Source of the DNA: JBEKZQ01 sp049509675
GTDB taxonomy: Bacteria; Planctomycetota; Planctomycetia; Pirellulales; Thermoguttaceae
Direction of reading: 5' to 3'
Length of the DNA: 7,909 bases
Assembly (NCBI GenBank): GCA_049509675.1
Contig: JBEKZQ010000299.1
Span: 1 to 7,909 of the forward strand
Shown: positions 1-5,703 of the stretch, piece after piece
How the letters are laid out: every line of letters starts with the position of its first letter
Numbering within the stretch: position 1 is the stretch's first letter
Notes under the pieces: generated by a model
Told to the model about the DNA's origin: nothing
Databases searched by the model: none
The model's input: the letters and a program-made list of their open reading frames with translations, nothing else
Made by a program: the position numbers and the translations under genes

Positions 1-816
1 CTGGTCCTGGGCCTCTTTGTCGGCGTCTTCCAGGTATTGCTGGTCGCGGGTAATCGTTTCGAAGAGATCGACGTACAACGACCGCGCCAGATGGTAGTTC
101 TTGAACAGGTTCTTGTAATCGTGCAACTTCCGCACGTACTTGTGGTCGGGGCCGATGCAGTCCTTGGGATCGTTCGGCCCGGCAGGCTGGCCGTCGCGCA
201 GGTACTCGGTGAGCACCTCTTTGTCGGCGCCGGCCAGCAGCGATTTCTTTTCCGCCTCGGACAGGCCGGCGAAATAGTCGTGCCGATCCAGAGGCATGTT
301 CTCGTAGAGCGTCCACGGTCCATGGCTGGCCATCAGCCGCGTCAACTCGCGGTCGTTGAGTTTCATGGTCGGTTCCAAACCGACTTTCTTCTCGGCCACG
401 CCGTTGACGCGGAACTCACCCAGGTACTGGCCGCCCTTCTGCACCTCTTTCTCCTCGACCACGTACAGGATCATCTTGTCGCTGATGCCGTTGGGCACCG
501 GGGCGTCGGTCGTCACGGCGACCTTGCCGGTTTGCATTTTCTGTCCGGGATCGCAGTTGTACCACACCCGGCCACGACCCAGGAGCAGCAGATTCAGTTG
601 TCGGCGGGCGGGGATGATTCCCAGTTTGCCGTCCTCGGCCTTTTCGGCCTCCAGCAATTCCGTGTTCTCTTTGGTGGTGCGCGCCAACGCGGTCTCCAAC
701 TCGTTGGCCTTCTTGCACCAGTATTCGCGCGTCTTGAGCGTCCGGCCTGCCATGTAAAAGAAGGCCAAGGCCGCGAAGAAAACCAGGAACGCGAGGACTT
801 TGTTCCAGATGCTCAT
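1..816 (-). CDS. Membrane-anchored coiled-coil protein, unknown function (C-terminus beyond window)
   Basis: This is an open frame of 272 codons from an ATG at 816 that runs off the left edge, so only the N-terminal part is seen. I do not recognise the family. Residues 6-23 form a hydrophobic segment (VLAFLVFFAALAFFYMAG) preceded by a lysine, which fits a single N-terminal membrane anchor. Residues 33-60 are rich in Glu, Lys, Leu and Ala and look like a short coiled coil. Residues 75-145 alternate hydrophobic and polar positions as a beta-rich domain would. The rest is charged and helical, with many Lys, Asp and Glu, and a second helical stretch begins near residue 230. Codons are GC-rich and the frame has no stops, while the opposite frame reads as a low-complexity shadow. 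No strong Shine-Dalgarno sequence is visible. The gene is 342 bases from the next gene upstream, so it is probably transcribed alone. The coding call is firm; the function is unknown. Confidence 0.8.
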   Translation of the reverse strand, partial: MSIWNKVLAFLVFFAALAFFYMAGRTLKTREYWCKKANELETALARTTKENTELLEAEKAEDGKLGIIPARRQLNLLLLGRGRVWYNCDPGQKMQTGKVAVTTDAPVPNGISDKMILYVVEEKEVQKGGQYLGEFRVNGVAEKKVGLEPTMKLNDRELTRLMASHGPWTLYENMPLDRHDYFAGLSEAEKKSLLAGADKEVLTEYLRDGQPAGPNDPKDCIGPDHKYVRKLHDYKNLFKNYHLARSLYVDLFETITRDQQYLEDADKEAQDQ

Positions 817-916
817 GCTGTCTATGATATTCAGCCAGAGGAAGGGCGTCAAGCTGCGGCGACTATCCTGGTTTTTTTCTTGCTGCGCGAGCGAAAAGCA
901 GGGTGGGTCGAGCGCA

Positions 917-962
917 GCGAGCCCCGCCAACAACGCTTTGACCATTTCCTGGTGGGGCTCGC
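917..962. repeat. Imperfect hairpin, REP-like
   Basis: The arm GCGAGCCCCGCC at 917-928 is complementary to GGTGGGGCTCGC at 951-962. This gives a 12-base-pair stem with one G-T pair and a 22-base loop. It follows a purine-rich start, GGGTGGGTCGAGCGCAG, of a type common in intergenic repeats of GC-rich bacteria. The symmetry is directly visible; a role as a REP element or mRNA stabiliser is inference. Confidence 0.5.
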
Positions 963-1129
963 CGAGCTTCGCTGCACGACGGTGCCTGTCTACACTCTGT
1001 CCCCGTTGGCGCGCGGCGGGGGGTGCGACACCCATCCGCATCTCCCGCGCCGCATGTTGGGTGCCGCATACAGCAGTCCGTTGAAGAAGCGACTTGTCGG
1101 TGGTTTGGGTGCCACTGCCCCCACCCCAA

Positions 1130-1150
1130 CTCTCTCCCGGTGGGAGAGGG
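1130..1150. terminator. Hairpin just past the HD-GYP gene, possible terminator
   Basis: CTCTCCC at 1132-1138 pairs perfectly with GGGAGAG at 1142-1148 around a GGT loop. A T-G pair and a C-G pair extend it to nine base pairs. It begins nine bases past the stop codon of the minus-strand HD-GYP gene, the right place for a 3' end signal. There is no T-run after it on that strand, so it is not a textbook intrinsic terminator. It could equally be a dispersed palindrome. Confidence 0.4.
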
Positions 1151-1158
1151 GGACGATT

Positions 1159-2259
1159 TCAGAGGCTGATGCGGCGGCGCACGTAGCCGGTCACGTGCTG
1201 GTCGGGATGCGCGGCCGCCGTAAGCCGCAATTCCGGCAACAAGGCCAGAAACACGCTGAATAGCGACGGATCGAAATGCGTGTCGCGCTCCTGCTCCATG
1301 ATGGTCAGGGCTTCCTCTTCGGGAAGGGCCGCGCGGTAGATGCGATTGTGGGTCAAGGCATCATAGACGTCCATCAAGGCCACGATGCGGGCCGTCTCGG
1401 GGATCGCGGCCCCGCAGAGGCCGCGGGGATATCCGTGACCGTCCCAACGCTCGTGATGGCATAGGGCAATGTCGTGGGCCATCTGCAACATGGGCGAGGC
1501 CGAGTCAGCCAGCATCTGCGCGCCGATCTCGGCATGGGTCTTCATGATCTCGAATTCTTCGGCGGTCAGTTTGCCCGGCTTTTGCAGCACGGCATCGGGA
1601 ATGCCGATCTTGCCGACGTCGTGCATGGGGGCCGCCATGCGGATGTTGTCGACCTGCTCGACGGGCCAGCCCAGGACTTCCGCCATCAGGGCGCTGAACA
1701 GGCCGGTCCGCTGAATATGGGCCCCCGTTTCTTCGTCGCGATATTGCGAGGCGCTGGCTAGACGCAGGATCGTTTCTTCCTGGACGCGGCGGATCGTCTC
1801 GGTCTGCTCGCGGACCTTCCTTTCCAACTCATGGGTATACCGACGATTGGCGATCCGCAGATCGCGATGCTCCAGGGCCTTGCGGACCTGAAGCAGGAGT
1901 TCTTCGGCCTTCACGGGCTTGATCAGGTAGGCGTGGGCTCCCCGGGTGAGCGTCTCGATGGCCAGGTTGGTTTCCTCCAAGGCCGTGAGCATGATCACTT
2001 CCACGTCGGGGAAGGCGGCCTTGATGCGCGGCAGCAACTGGGCGCCGGAAGTGCCGGGCATGGTGATGTCGAGCGTGACCAGGTGGACTTCGTTCTGCTG
2101 GAGATGTTCCCAGGCCTCGGCGGCACTGCCCGCCTCGCTGTTGTCATAGCCCTCGTCCTTCAGCCAACGGCCGATCACCGTGCGCATGTACGGTTGATCG
2201 TCGACCACCAGGATCTTTGCCCCCGTCGCAACGACGGACGGACTTGACGAGTCGGACAC
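1159..2259 (-). CDS. Response regulator with HD-GYP domain (predicted cyclic di-GMP phosphodiesterase)
   Basis: This is a 366-residue cytoplasmic two-domain protein. Residues 15-130 form a CheY-like receiver: acidic pair D20-D21, phospho-acceptor D64 in LDITMPG, T92, and K114 in LIKPV. A charged helical linker (130-165) leads to an HD-GYP domain. Its key residues are visible: H181, the H213-D214 pair in MHDVGKIGIPD, H242, the HHERWDGHGYPRGL motif at 268-281 with the GYP triad at 276-278, then ALMDVYDAL. HD-GYP proteins with these motifs hydrolyse cyclic di-GMP to pGpG or GMP, so phosphorylation of D64 probably gates that activity. No partner histidine kinase is in the window. The start chosen is the GTG at 2259, preceded by GAGG five bases upstream. 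An upstream ATG in frame at 2340 would add 27 mostly Arg-rich residues that look non-coding. Architecture is certain; enzyme activity is inferred from intact motifs. Confidence 0.93.
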   Translation of the reverse strand: MSDSSSPSVVATGAKILVVDDQPYMRTVIGRWLKDEGYDNSEAGSAAEAWEHLQQNEVHLVTLDITMPGTSGAQLLPRIKAAFPDVEVIMLTALEETNLAIETLTRGAHAYLIKPVKAEELLLQVRKALEHRDLRIANRRYTHELERKVREQTETIRRVQEETILRLASASQYRDEETGAHIQRTGLFSALMAEVLGWPVEQVDNIRMAAPMHDVGKIGIPDAVLQKPGKLTAEEFEIMKTHAEIGAQMLADSASPMLQMAHDIALCHHERWDGHGYPRGLCGAAIPETARIVALMDVYDALTHNRIYRAALPEEEALTIMEQERDTHFDPSLFSVFLALLPELRLTAAAHPDQHVTGYVRRRISL

Positions 2260-2479
2260 GATAACCTCATCGCATGGAACGCGGAATCGTGACTTTCTGC
2301 CCTCGGGCCGTGCCGCGCGCCGGCACGCGCGGCGCCGCACCCGGCATACTCAAGCGTAGGCCAAATCGCGTGAACGGGGCCGGGCGGGGGCGGAGAAGAT
2401 CGGCCGCCCGGGCGAGGTATCCGCTAGAATCGAAACTATCCGCGCGATCCGCATTTCGGGTGGAAAAGGGAATCGACCG
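2260..2479. promoter_or_regulatory. Leader and promoter region of the HD-GYP gene
   Basis: This 220-base gap lies between two minus-strand genes. It is long enough to hold its own promoter, so the HD-GYP gene need not depend on the zinc-ribbon gene upstream. The ribosome binding sequence GAGG lies at about 2265-2268. A strong GC palindrome sits at 2309-2332. I could not identify a clear promoter. Confidence 0.35.
2309..2332. other. GC-rich overlapping palindromes in the HD-GYP leader
   Basis: Two perfect seven-base stems overlap here and cannot form together. CGTGCCG (2309-2315) pairs with CGGCACG (2321-2327) around a CGCGC loop. CCGCGCG (2313-2319) pairs with CGCGCGG (2326-2332) around CCGGCA. 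The structure is about 50 bases before the GTG start of the minus-strand HD-GYP gene. It lacks a following T-run. It could be an end signal for the zinc-ribbon transcript, a leader structure, or chance in GC-rich DNA. Confidence 0.35.
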
Positions 2480-2998
2480 CTACCCCCAAACGGCGATGCT
2501 CGGATTGACCGTGTAGCCGCACTCGGTGCAGGTGGGCGCGTTGACCGATACTCGGCCCGTGTCGCAGGCCGGGCAGGCGTCCATGTCCAGGAGCAGTTTC
2601 ACTTCCCGGCCCAGGGTCACGCCGCAATGGCGGCAAGAGCGGGTCTTGCGACAATCCCAGTTCCCCCAACAGTTCGGACAATGATCTTGCGGCACGACTT
2701 GAATGTCACCGTCGACCACGTAGCGCTGCATCGGCGGCTGGTCACGGGTCTGGAACGGTTCCTTGCCCGGCATCGCGCAGAGCCCCGCTTGCAGCAACGG
2801 CAAAACGTCCTCGCGCTTGGAGTCCCAAACCTCGATCTCCATGTTGAACGCCACCGAGTATCGCTCGCCCAGCGCCCGGCTCATCTCCGCCAGCAAGCTG
2901 CGCACCCGGTCAATCTCCTGCAAACCGAGCATTTGGTCAGTAATCTTCCCAAGTTCATCAACAATCGGTTCGGTAACCTCAAAGGCGGACTGATCCAT
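2480..2998 (-). CDS. Double zinc-ribbon protein, unknown function
   Basis: This is a 172-residue soluble protein with no signal peptide or membrane segment. The N-terminal half (1-100) is helical and acidic with no family I recognise. The C-terminal half has two Cys4 zinc ribbons: C107, C110, C122, C125 (with an extra C116) and C142, C145, C157, C160, each ending in a C-x2-C-G knuckle. The ATG at 2998 has a good ribosome binding site, AGGAG seven bases upstream. Zinc ribbons of this kind serve in nucleic-acid binding, in protein contacts or as purely structural units, so no specific role can be assigned. The gene starts divergently from the M28 operon with a repeat-filled gap between them. 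The HD-GYP gene follows 220 bases downstream on the same strand; a shared transcript is possible but not shown. The paired, well-spaced cysteines make the coding call strong despite the small size. Confidence 0.8.
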   Translation of the reverse strand: MDQSAFEVTEPIVDELGKITDQMLGLQEIDRVRSLLAEMSRALGERYSVAFNMEIEVWDSKREDVLPLLQAGLCAMPGKEPFQTRDQPPMQRYVVDGDIQVVPQDHCPNCWGNWDCRKTRSCRHCGVTLGREVKLLLDMDACPACDTGRVSVNAPTCTECGYTVNPSIAVWG

Positions 2999-3045
2999 GG
3001 CAAAACTCCTGGTCGAGGAAGGACTGCCGCAACCGTTCAGGGGCC

Positions 3046-3120
3046 GGGGACTGGTCCATTTTTCGGCCGGAAGACGCAGTTCTGCGAATCGACGATGGCC
3101 GAAAACATGGACCTGTCCCC
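3046..3120. repeat. Inverted repeat R1
   Basis: The left arm (3046-3068), starting GGGGACTGGTCCAT, is complementary to the right arm (3097-3120), ending ATGGACCTGTCCCC, with one mismatch and one single-base indel. The arms are about 23 bases and the loop is 28 bases. The symmetry is directly visible. It is probably one unit of a dispersed family. Confidence 0.65.
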
Positions 3121-3132
3121 CTCCCGGCCAAA

Positions 3133-3193
3133 GGGGACAGTCCCATTTTCGCGGCCATGCTGCGCATGGCAGGCGAAAATCGGGACAGTCCCC
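3133..3193. repeat. Inverted repeat R2 with perfect inner hairpin
   Basis: The outer arms GGGGACAGTCCCATTTTCGC (3133-3152) and its near complement at 3173-3193 differ by one substitution and one indel. They enclose a perfect inner hairpin, GCCATGC/GCATGGC (3154-3160 and 3164-3170) with a TGC loop. The whole 61 bases can fold into one long rod. The core GGGACAGTCCC is itself nearly palindromic. A REP-like function is inference. Confidence 0.65.
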
Positions 3194-3251
3194 CGTGAAC
3201 GGTTACGGACTGCCAAACTCTAGGTCGAGAATCCGGCAGGGGAAAATCGGG

Positions 3252-3345
3252 GGGAAAAGGGGACAGGCACCTGTTGCCGGAGCGGCCCTTCGGTGGGCAC
3301 GATGCTTGCATGGTCGCGCACAAAAGGTGCCTGTCCCCTTTTCCC
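3252..3345. repeat. Perfect 21-bp inverted repeat R3
   Basis: The 21 bases at 3252-3272 (core GGGGACAGGCACCT) are exactly complementary to 3325-3345 (core AGGTGCCTGTCCCC), with a 52-base interior. It lies 70 bases before the ATG of the M28 gene, so it sits in or just upstream of that operon's promoter region. A relative of one arm is seen at 981-1004, which supports a dispersed repeat family. With no open frame inside it and no target duplication, it looks like a REP or small non-autonomous element. Confidence 0.7.
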
Positions 3346-3414
3346 GTCGCGGTATTGCACGTAGAACCGGAAAAGCCATACCAAGGACTCCACCCAAGGG
3401 GTAGAATTGATTCG

Positions 3415-4482
3415 ATGAACACACCCAAGACGAACGGATCGGGAAAACTCTCAGGCCAGACGCTCTTTCTGGCCGTGTCGGTCGTCGTCAGCTTCTCCGT
3501 GCTCGGCTACCTGCTGCTGGCCGACCACGGGCCGGCGGGGGGCATACGTGGTCAGCCCCCCCGCGCCCAGGTCGCCGATCCGCCCTTGGCGGCCGATGGC
3601 GCTGCGGAAGGCGCCGTCTCCGCGCTGCGGCTGGCGGATATTCCGTTCGACGGTTCCCGGGCCTACGGCTATCTCAAGCAGTTGTGTGCGATCGGGCCGC
3701 GCCGCAGCGGTTCGCCGGGGATGGCGGCGGAACAAAAGTTGCTGGCCGCCCACTTCCAAAAATTCGGGGGGCAGGTCGAGTTCCAGCGCTTTCACGTGCC
3801 CCATCCCGTGGATGGCTCAGATACCCCGCTGGCGAATCTGATCGTGCGCTGGCACACGGACCGCAAAGAGCGGATCCTGTTTTCGGCCCATTACGACACG
3901 TTGCCCTATCCGATGCGCGATCCGATCGATCCGCGGGGCGTGTTTGTCGGGGCCAACGACGGCGGCAGCGGCATCGCCGTGCTCATGGAACTGGCCCGGT
4001 CGATCGACGACCTGCCCACGCGCTATGGCGTGGACTTCGTCTTTTTCGATGCCGAGGAATTCATTTTCAGCGAAGAAGGCCGCTTCTTCCTGGGGTCCGA
4101 GTATTTCGCCCGCGACTATGTGAACAACCCGCCCCCGTTCCGTTACCGCTGGGGCGTGCTGCTGGACATGGTCGGCGGCAACGAACTGCAACTCTACCAG
4201 GAATACAACAGCTTGGGGTGGAAAGACACGCGGCCGCTGGTCGAAGAGATCTGGGCCACGGCCGCCCGACTGGTGGTGAAGGAGTTCATCCCACGCGGGA
4301 AGCATCAAGTCAGCGACGATCATCTGGCCCTGCACAACATCGCCGGCATCCCCACCTGCGACATCATCGATTTCGACTACCGGCCCTGGCACACGCGGGG
4401 CGATACCGTGGACAATTGTTCTGCCCTGAGTCTGGCGAAAACCGGTTGGGTGCTCCAGGAGTGGTTGAAAGGGGTGCGATGA
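3415..4482 (+). CDS. Membrane-anchored M28-family metallopeptidase / glutaminyl-cyclase-like enzyme
   Basis: This is a 355-residue protein with an uncleaved-looking N-terminal membrane segment (residues 16-35), which should place the catalytic domain outside the cytoplasmic membrane. The M28 metal-site residues are all present: H159 in SAHYDT, D182 in ANDGGSG, E214-E215 in FFDAEEF, D251 in LLDMVG and H326 in WHT. The pattern FFDAEE..., then LGSEYFA, LLDMVGG, VSDDHLAL and PWHTRGDTVDN follows that of glutaminyl-peptide cyclotransferases, which use Asp, Glu and His for one zinc and a Trp just before the zinc His (here W325). It may therefore be an aminopeptidase or may cyclise N-terminal glutamine. 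The start is the ATG at 3415; an in-frame upstream extension would run through repeat R3 and is rejected. The ribosome binding site is weak (AAGGGG, 13 bases upstream). It is the first gene of a three-gene operon. The fold is sure; the choice of reaction is not. Confidence 0.9.
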   Translation: MNTPKTNGSGKLSGQTLFLAVSVVVSFSVLGYLLLADHGPAGGIRGQPPRAQVADPPLAADGAAEGAVSALRLADIPFDGSRAYGYLKQLCAIGPRRSGSPGMAAEQKLLAAHFQKFGGQVEFQRFHVPHPVDGSDTPLANLIVRWHTDRKERILFSAHYDTLPYPMRDPIDPRGVFVGANDGGSGIAVLMELARSIDDLPTRYGVDFVFFDAEEFIFSEEGRFFLGSEYFARDYVNNPPPFRYRWGVLLDMVGGNELQLYQEYNSLGWKDTRPLVEEIWATAARLVVKEFIPRGKHQVSDDHLALHNIAGIPTCDIIDFDYRPWHTRGDTVDNCSALSLAKTGWVLQEWLKGVR

Positions 4483-4949
4483 ATCATTGGTCCTCGGCGG
4501 CGATATCGCTGTTCTTGTTGGCATGCGCCTCGGCCTTGATCGTTTCGCACCTCCGCGCATGGCGCTCGGCCGCGGGGCGGCAAGTTGACCCCGAGGAACT
4601 GGACTACTGCCGCCGGCAATTCCGCCGCCGCATGCAAACCAGCCTGATCCTGGCACTGTTGGCCGTGGCGATCTTCGCCGGCGAGTTGTTGACGCCCTGG
4701 GTGGGAACCAAGCAGTTCAAGCAGTTCGCCATGTTTTTTTGGGGCGGCGTGATGGTCGCCCTGCTGTGGGTCGCGGTCCTGGCCGTGATGGACCTCATGG
4801 CCACGCGCCGCTACTACAGCCAGGTGCGACGGAGCCATCGTCAGGAACAGGCCAAACTACAGACCGAGTTGCGGCGGCTCCGCTCCCGCGACAGCAACGG
4901 CAAGGCCCGGCTGGAACGCCCCAAATCCAATGGTCAGCCGCGGGAGTGA
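4479..4949 (+). CDS. Three-helix membrane protein, unknown function
   Basis: This is a 156-residue protein whose ATG overlaps the stop of the M28 gene by four bases (ATGA), with AAAGGGG four bases upstream. Translational coupling is therefore likely. Three hydrophobic segments are visible, at about residues 6-25, 53-71 and 83-106. A basic loop between the first two contains VDPEELDYCRRQFRRRMQ. The C-terminus (108-156) is highly charged with heptad-like Leu, Gln and Arg spacing and probably forms a cytoplasmic coiled coil. I do not recognise a family; it is likely restricted to planctomycetes. Its tight coupling to the exported enzyme suggests they work at the same membrane, but this is inference from position alone. 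Confidence 0.8.
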   Translation: MNHWSSAAISLFLLACASALIVSHLRAWRSAAGRQVDPEELDYCRRQFRRRMQTSLILALLAVAIFAGELLTPWVGTKQFKQFAMFFWGGVMVALLWVAVLAVMDLMATRRYYSQVRRSHRQEQAKLQTELRRLRSRDSNGKARLERPKSNGQPRE

Positions 4950-4954
4950 GCGCC

Positions 4955-5614
4955 ATGATGCACCTGGATCCGTTTCGTCTCAGCCTGGCCTTCGGGCCGG
5001 TGGCCGTGTACCTGGTGCTGCTGGGCGCCATGAACCTGGCGCGGCGTCCGTTCCTGGTGTCGGGCATGCGCGACGTGACCGCCTTGGGCCTGGCCATTTC
5101 CGGCTTCGTCATTGTAGGCCCGATCACGCTGTTCTTTCCCGAGGCCGCCGCGGCCCATTTCGGTCCCTACATCTGGGCCTTCCTGTTCGCGCTGTATGCG
5201 CTGTGCCTGGTGCTGGTGATCCTGCTGCTCCGCCCGCGGCTGATCATCTACAACATCCCGGCCGACCATCTGCGGCCGATCCTGGCCGAGTTGGTCGATC
5301 ACATCGACCCCGAGGCGCGTTGGGCCGGCGACAGCCTGATGCTGCCCGGGTTGGGCGTGCAGTTGCACATCGAGAACCTGGCTTGGATGCGCAACGTCTC
5401 GCTCGTGGCGGCCGGGCCGCACCAGGACTATCAAGGCTGGCGGCGCCTGGAACAAGCGCTGGCCGCGGCCCTGGCCCACGTCGAGGTCTCGCCCAACGCC
5501 CGCGGGGCTACCCTCCTGAGCATGGGCCTGATGATCGGAGCCGCGCTCTGCTACTCGATCGCCCTGGACCCGCAGGCCGTGGCCCGGGCGATGTTCGACA
5601 TGTTTCAGCTTTGA
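4955..5614 (+). CDS. Four-helix membrane protein, unknown function
   Basis: This is a 219-residue protein and the last gene of the M28 operon, starting five bases after the preceding stop. GGGAG lies eight bases before the first of two adjacent ATG codons (4955 and 4958). Hydrophobic segments occur at about residues 10-27, 42-61, 71-93 and 186-206. Between the third and fourth lies a soluble domain of about 90 residues (94-185), beginning RPRLIIYNIPADHLRPILAE and containing an acidic stretch followed by a beta-like section (LGVQLHIENLAWMRNVSLVA). The pattern of a helical membrane part with a small alpha/beta domain does not match a family I can name. It is probably co-expressed with the two genes before it. 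The coding evidence is strong: overlapping operon spacing, ribosome binding site and clear membrane helices. Confidence 0.82.
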   Translation: MMHLDPFRLSLAFGPVAVYLVLLGAMNLARRPFLVSGMRDVTALGLAISGFVIVGPITLFFPEAAAAHFGPYIWAFLFALYALCLVLVILLLRPRLIIYNIPADHLRPILAELVDHIDPEARWAGDSLMLPGLGVQLHIENLAWMRNVSLVAAGPHQDYQGWRRLEQALAAALAHVEVSPNARGATLLSMGLMIGAALCYSIALDPQAVARAMFDMFQL

Positions 5615-5616
5615 GG

Positions 5617-5629
5617 GCCCGCCGCGGGC
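5617..5629. terminator. Short GC hairpin after the M28 operon
   Basis: GCCCG (5617-5621) pairs with CGGGC (5625-5629) around a CCG loop, starting three bases past the operon's last stop codon. It lies in the 89-base gap between convergent genes, where a terminator is expected. It is followed by GGAAAA rather than a T-run, so support is weak. Confidence 0.25.
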
Positions 5630-5703
5630 GGAAAAGCCGCGCCAATCCGTTAGTCGCCCCAATAAGGCCGTTGGCCAGTTCGATTTCTCCGCCGCGCAAC
5701 CGG

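Larger units (their letters stand above)
817..1158. other. Intergenic region with palindromes, no gene
   Basis: This 342-base stretch separates two minus-strand genes and should hold the promoter of the membrane protein gene at 816 and the end of the HD-GYP transcript. I see no convincing coding frame in it. It contains several imperfect palindromes (917-962, 1021-1033 and 1130-1150). It also holds a short stretch (981-1004, GGTGCCTGTC...GTCCCC) that resembles one arm of the large inverted repeat at 3252-3345. A run of seven or eight T lies at about 871-878. No clear -35/-10 pair was found. Confidence 0.6.
3003..3231. repeat. Composite REP/BIME-like element with outer direct and inverted repeats
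   Basis: AAACTCCTGGTCGAGGAA at 3003-3020 recurs imperfectly as AAACTCTAGGTCGAGAA at 3215-3231, in the same orientation. GGACTGCC also occurs at both ends (3021-3028 and 3207-3214). Inside these, CCGCAACCGTTCA (3027-3039) is complementary to TGAACGGTTACGG (3196-3208) at 12 of 13 positions, and two further hairpins lie within. The arrangement resembles two REP units in opposite orientation. The left end overlaps the leader and ribosome binding site of the zinc-ribbon gene. No REP-associated transposase is in the window. Confidence 0.5.
2999..3414. other. Divergent intergenic region holding a REP-like repeat cluster
   Basis: This 416-base region separates the divergent zinc-ribbon gene (minus) and the M28 operon (plus), so promoters for both must lie here or inside the repeats. 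It contains three long inverted repeats (3046-3120, 3133-3193, 3252-3345) and an imperfect direct repeat (3003-3020 and 3215-3231). Open frames that cross it in several frames result from the GC-rich palindromes and are not genes. A weak -35/-10 pair (TTGCAC at 3355-3360, CATACC at 3377-3382) is the best promoter candidate for the operon and is not convincing. Confidence 0.6.

Noticed and set aside
37..1263. Long plus-strand frame of 408 codons
   Set aside because: It is antisense to the membrane-anchored protein at 1-816 and crosses the intergenic palindromes into the end of the HD-GYP gene. The translation is low-complexity (Val, Gln, His, Arg) with no domain, as expected of a GC-rich shadow.
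2260..2340. N-terminal extension of the HD-GYP regulator
   Set aside because: The added 27 residues are mainly Arg and Ala and come from the GC palindrome. The GTG at 2259 has a proper ribosome binding site and leads directly into the receiver domain.
2260..2479. Cyclic di-GMP riboswitch before the HD-GYP gene
   Set aside because: Apart from the simple GC hairpin I could not find the conserved GEMM core or tetraloop pattern.
3003..3345. CRISPR array
   Set aside because: The repeats are inverted and of different sequence, without regular direct repeats and spacers.
3274..3414. N-terminal extension of the M28 protein
   Set aside because: The frame runs through the R3 inverted repeat, and the ATG at 3415 places the membrane anchor at the expected N-terminal position.
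3684..4478. Open upstream part of the plus-strand frame that later encodes the 156-residue membrane protein
   Set aside because: It is an Arg/Pro-rich shadow of the M28 gene in another frame. The real gene starts at the overlapping ATG at 4479.
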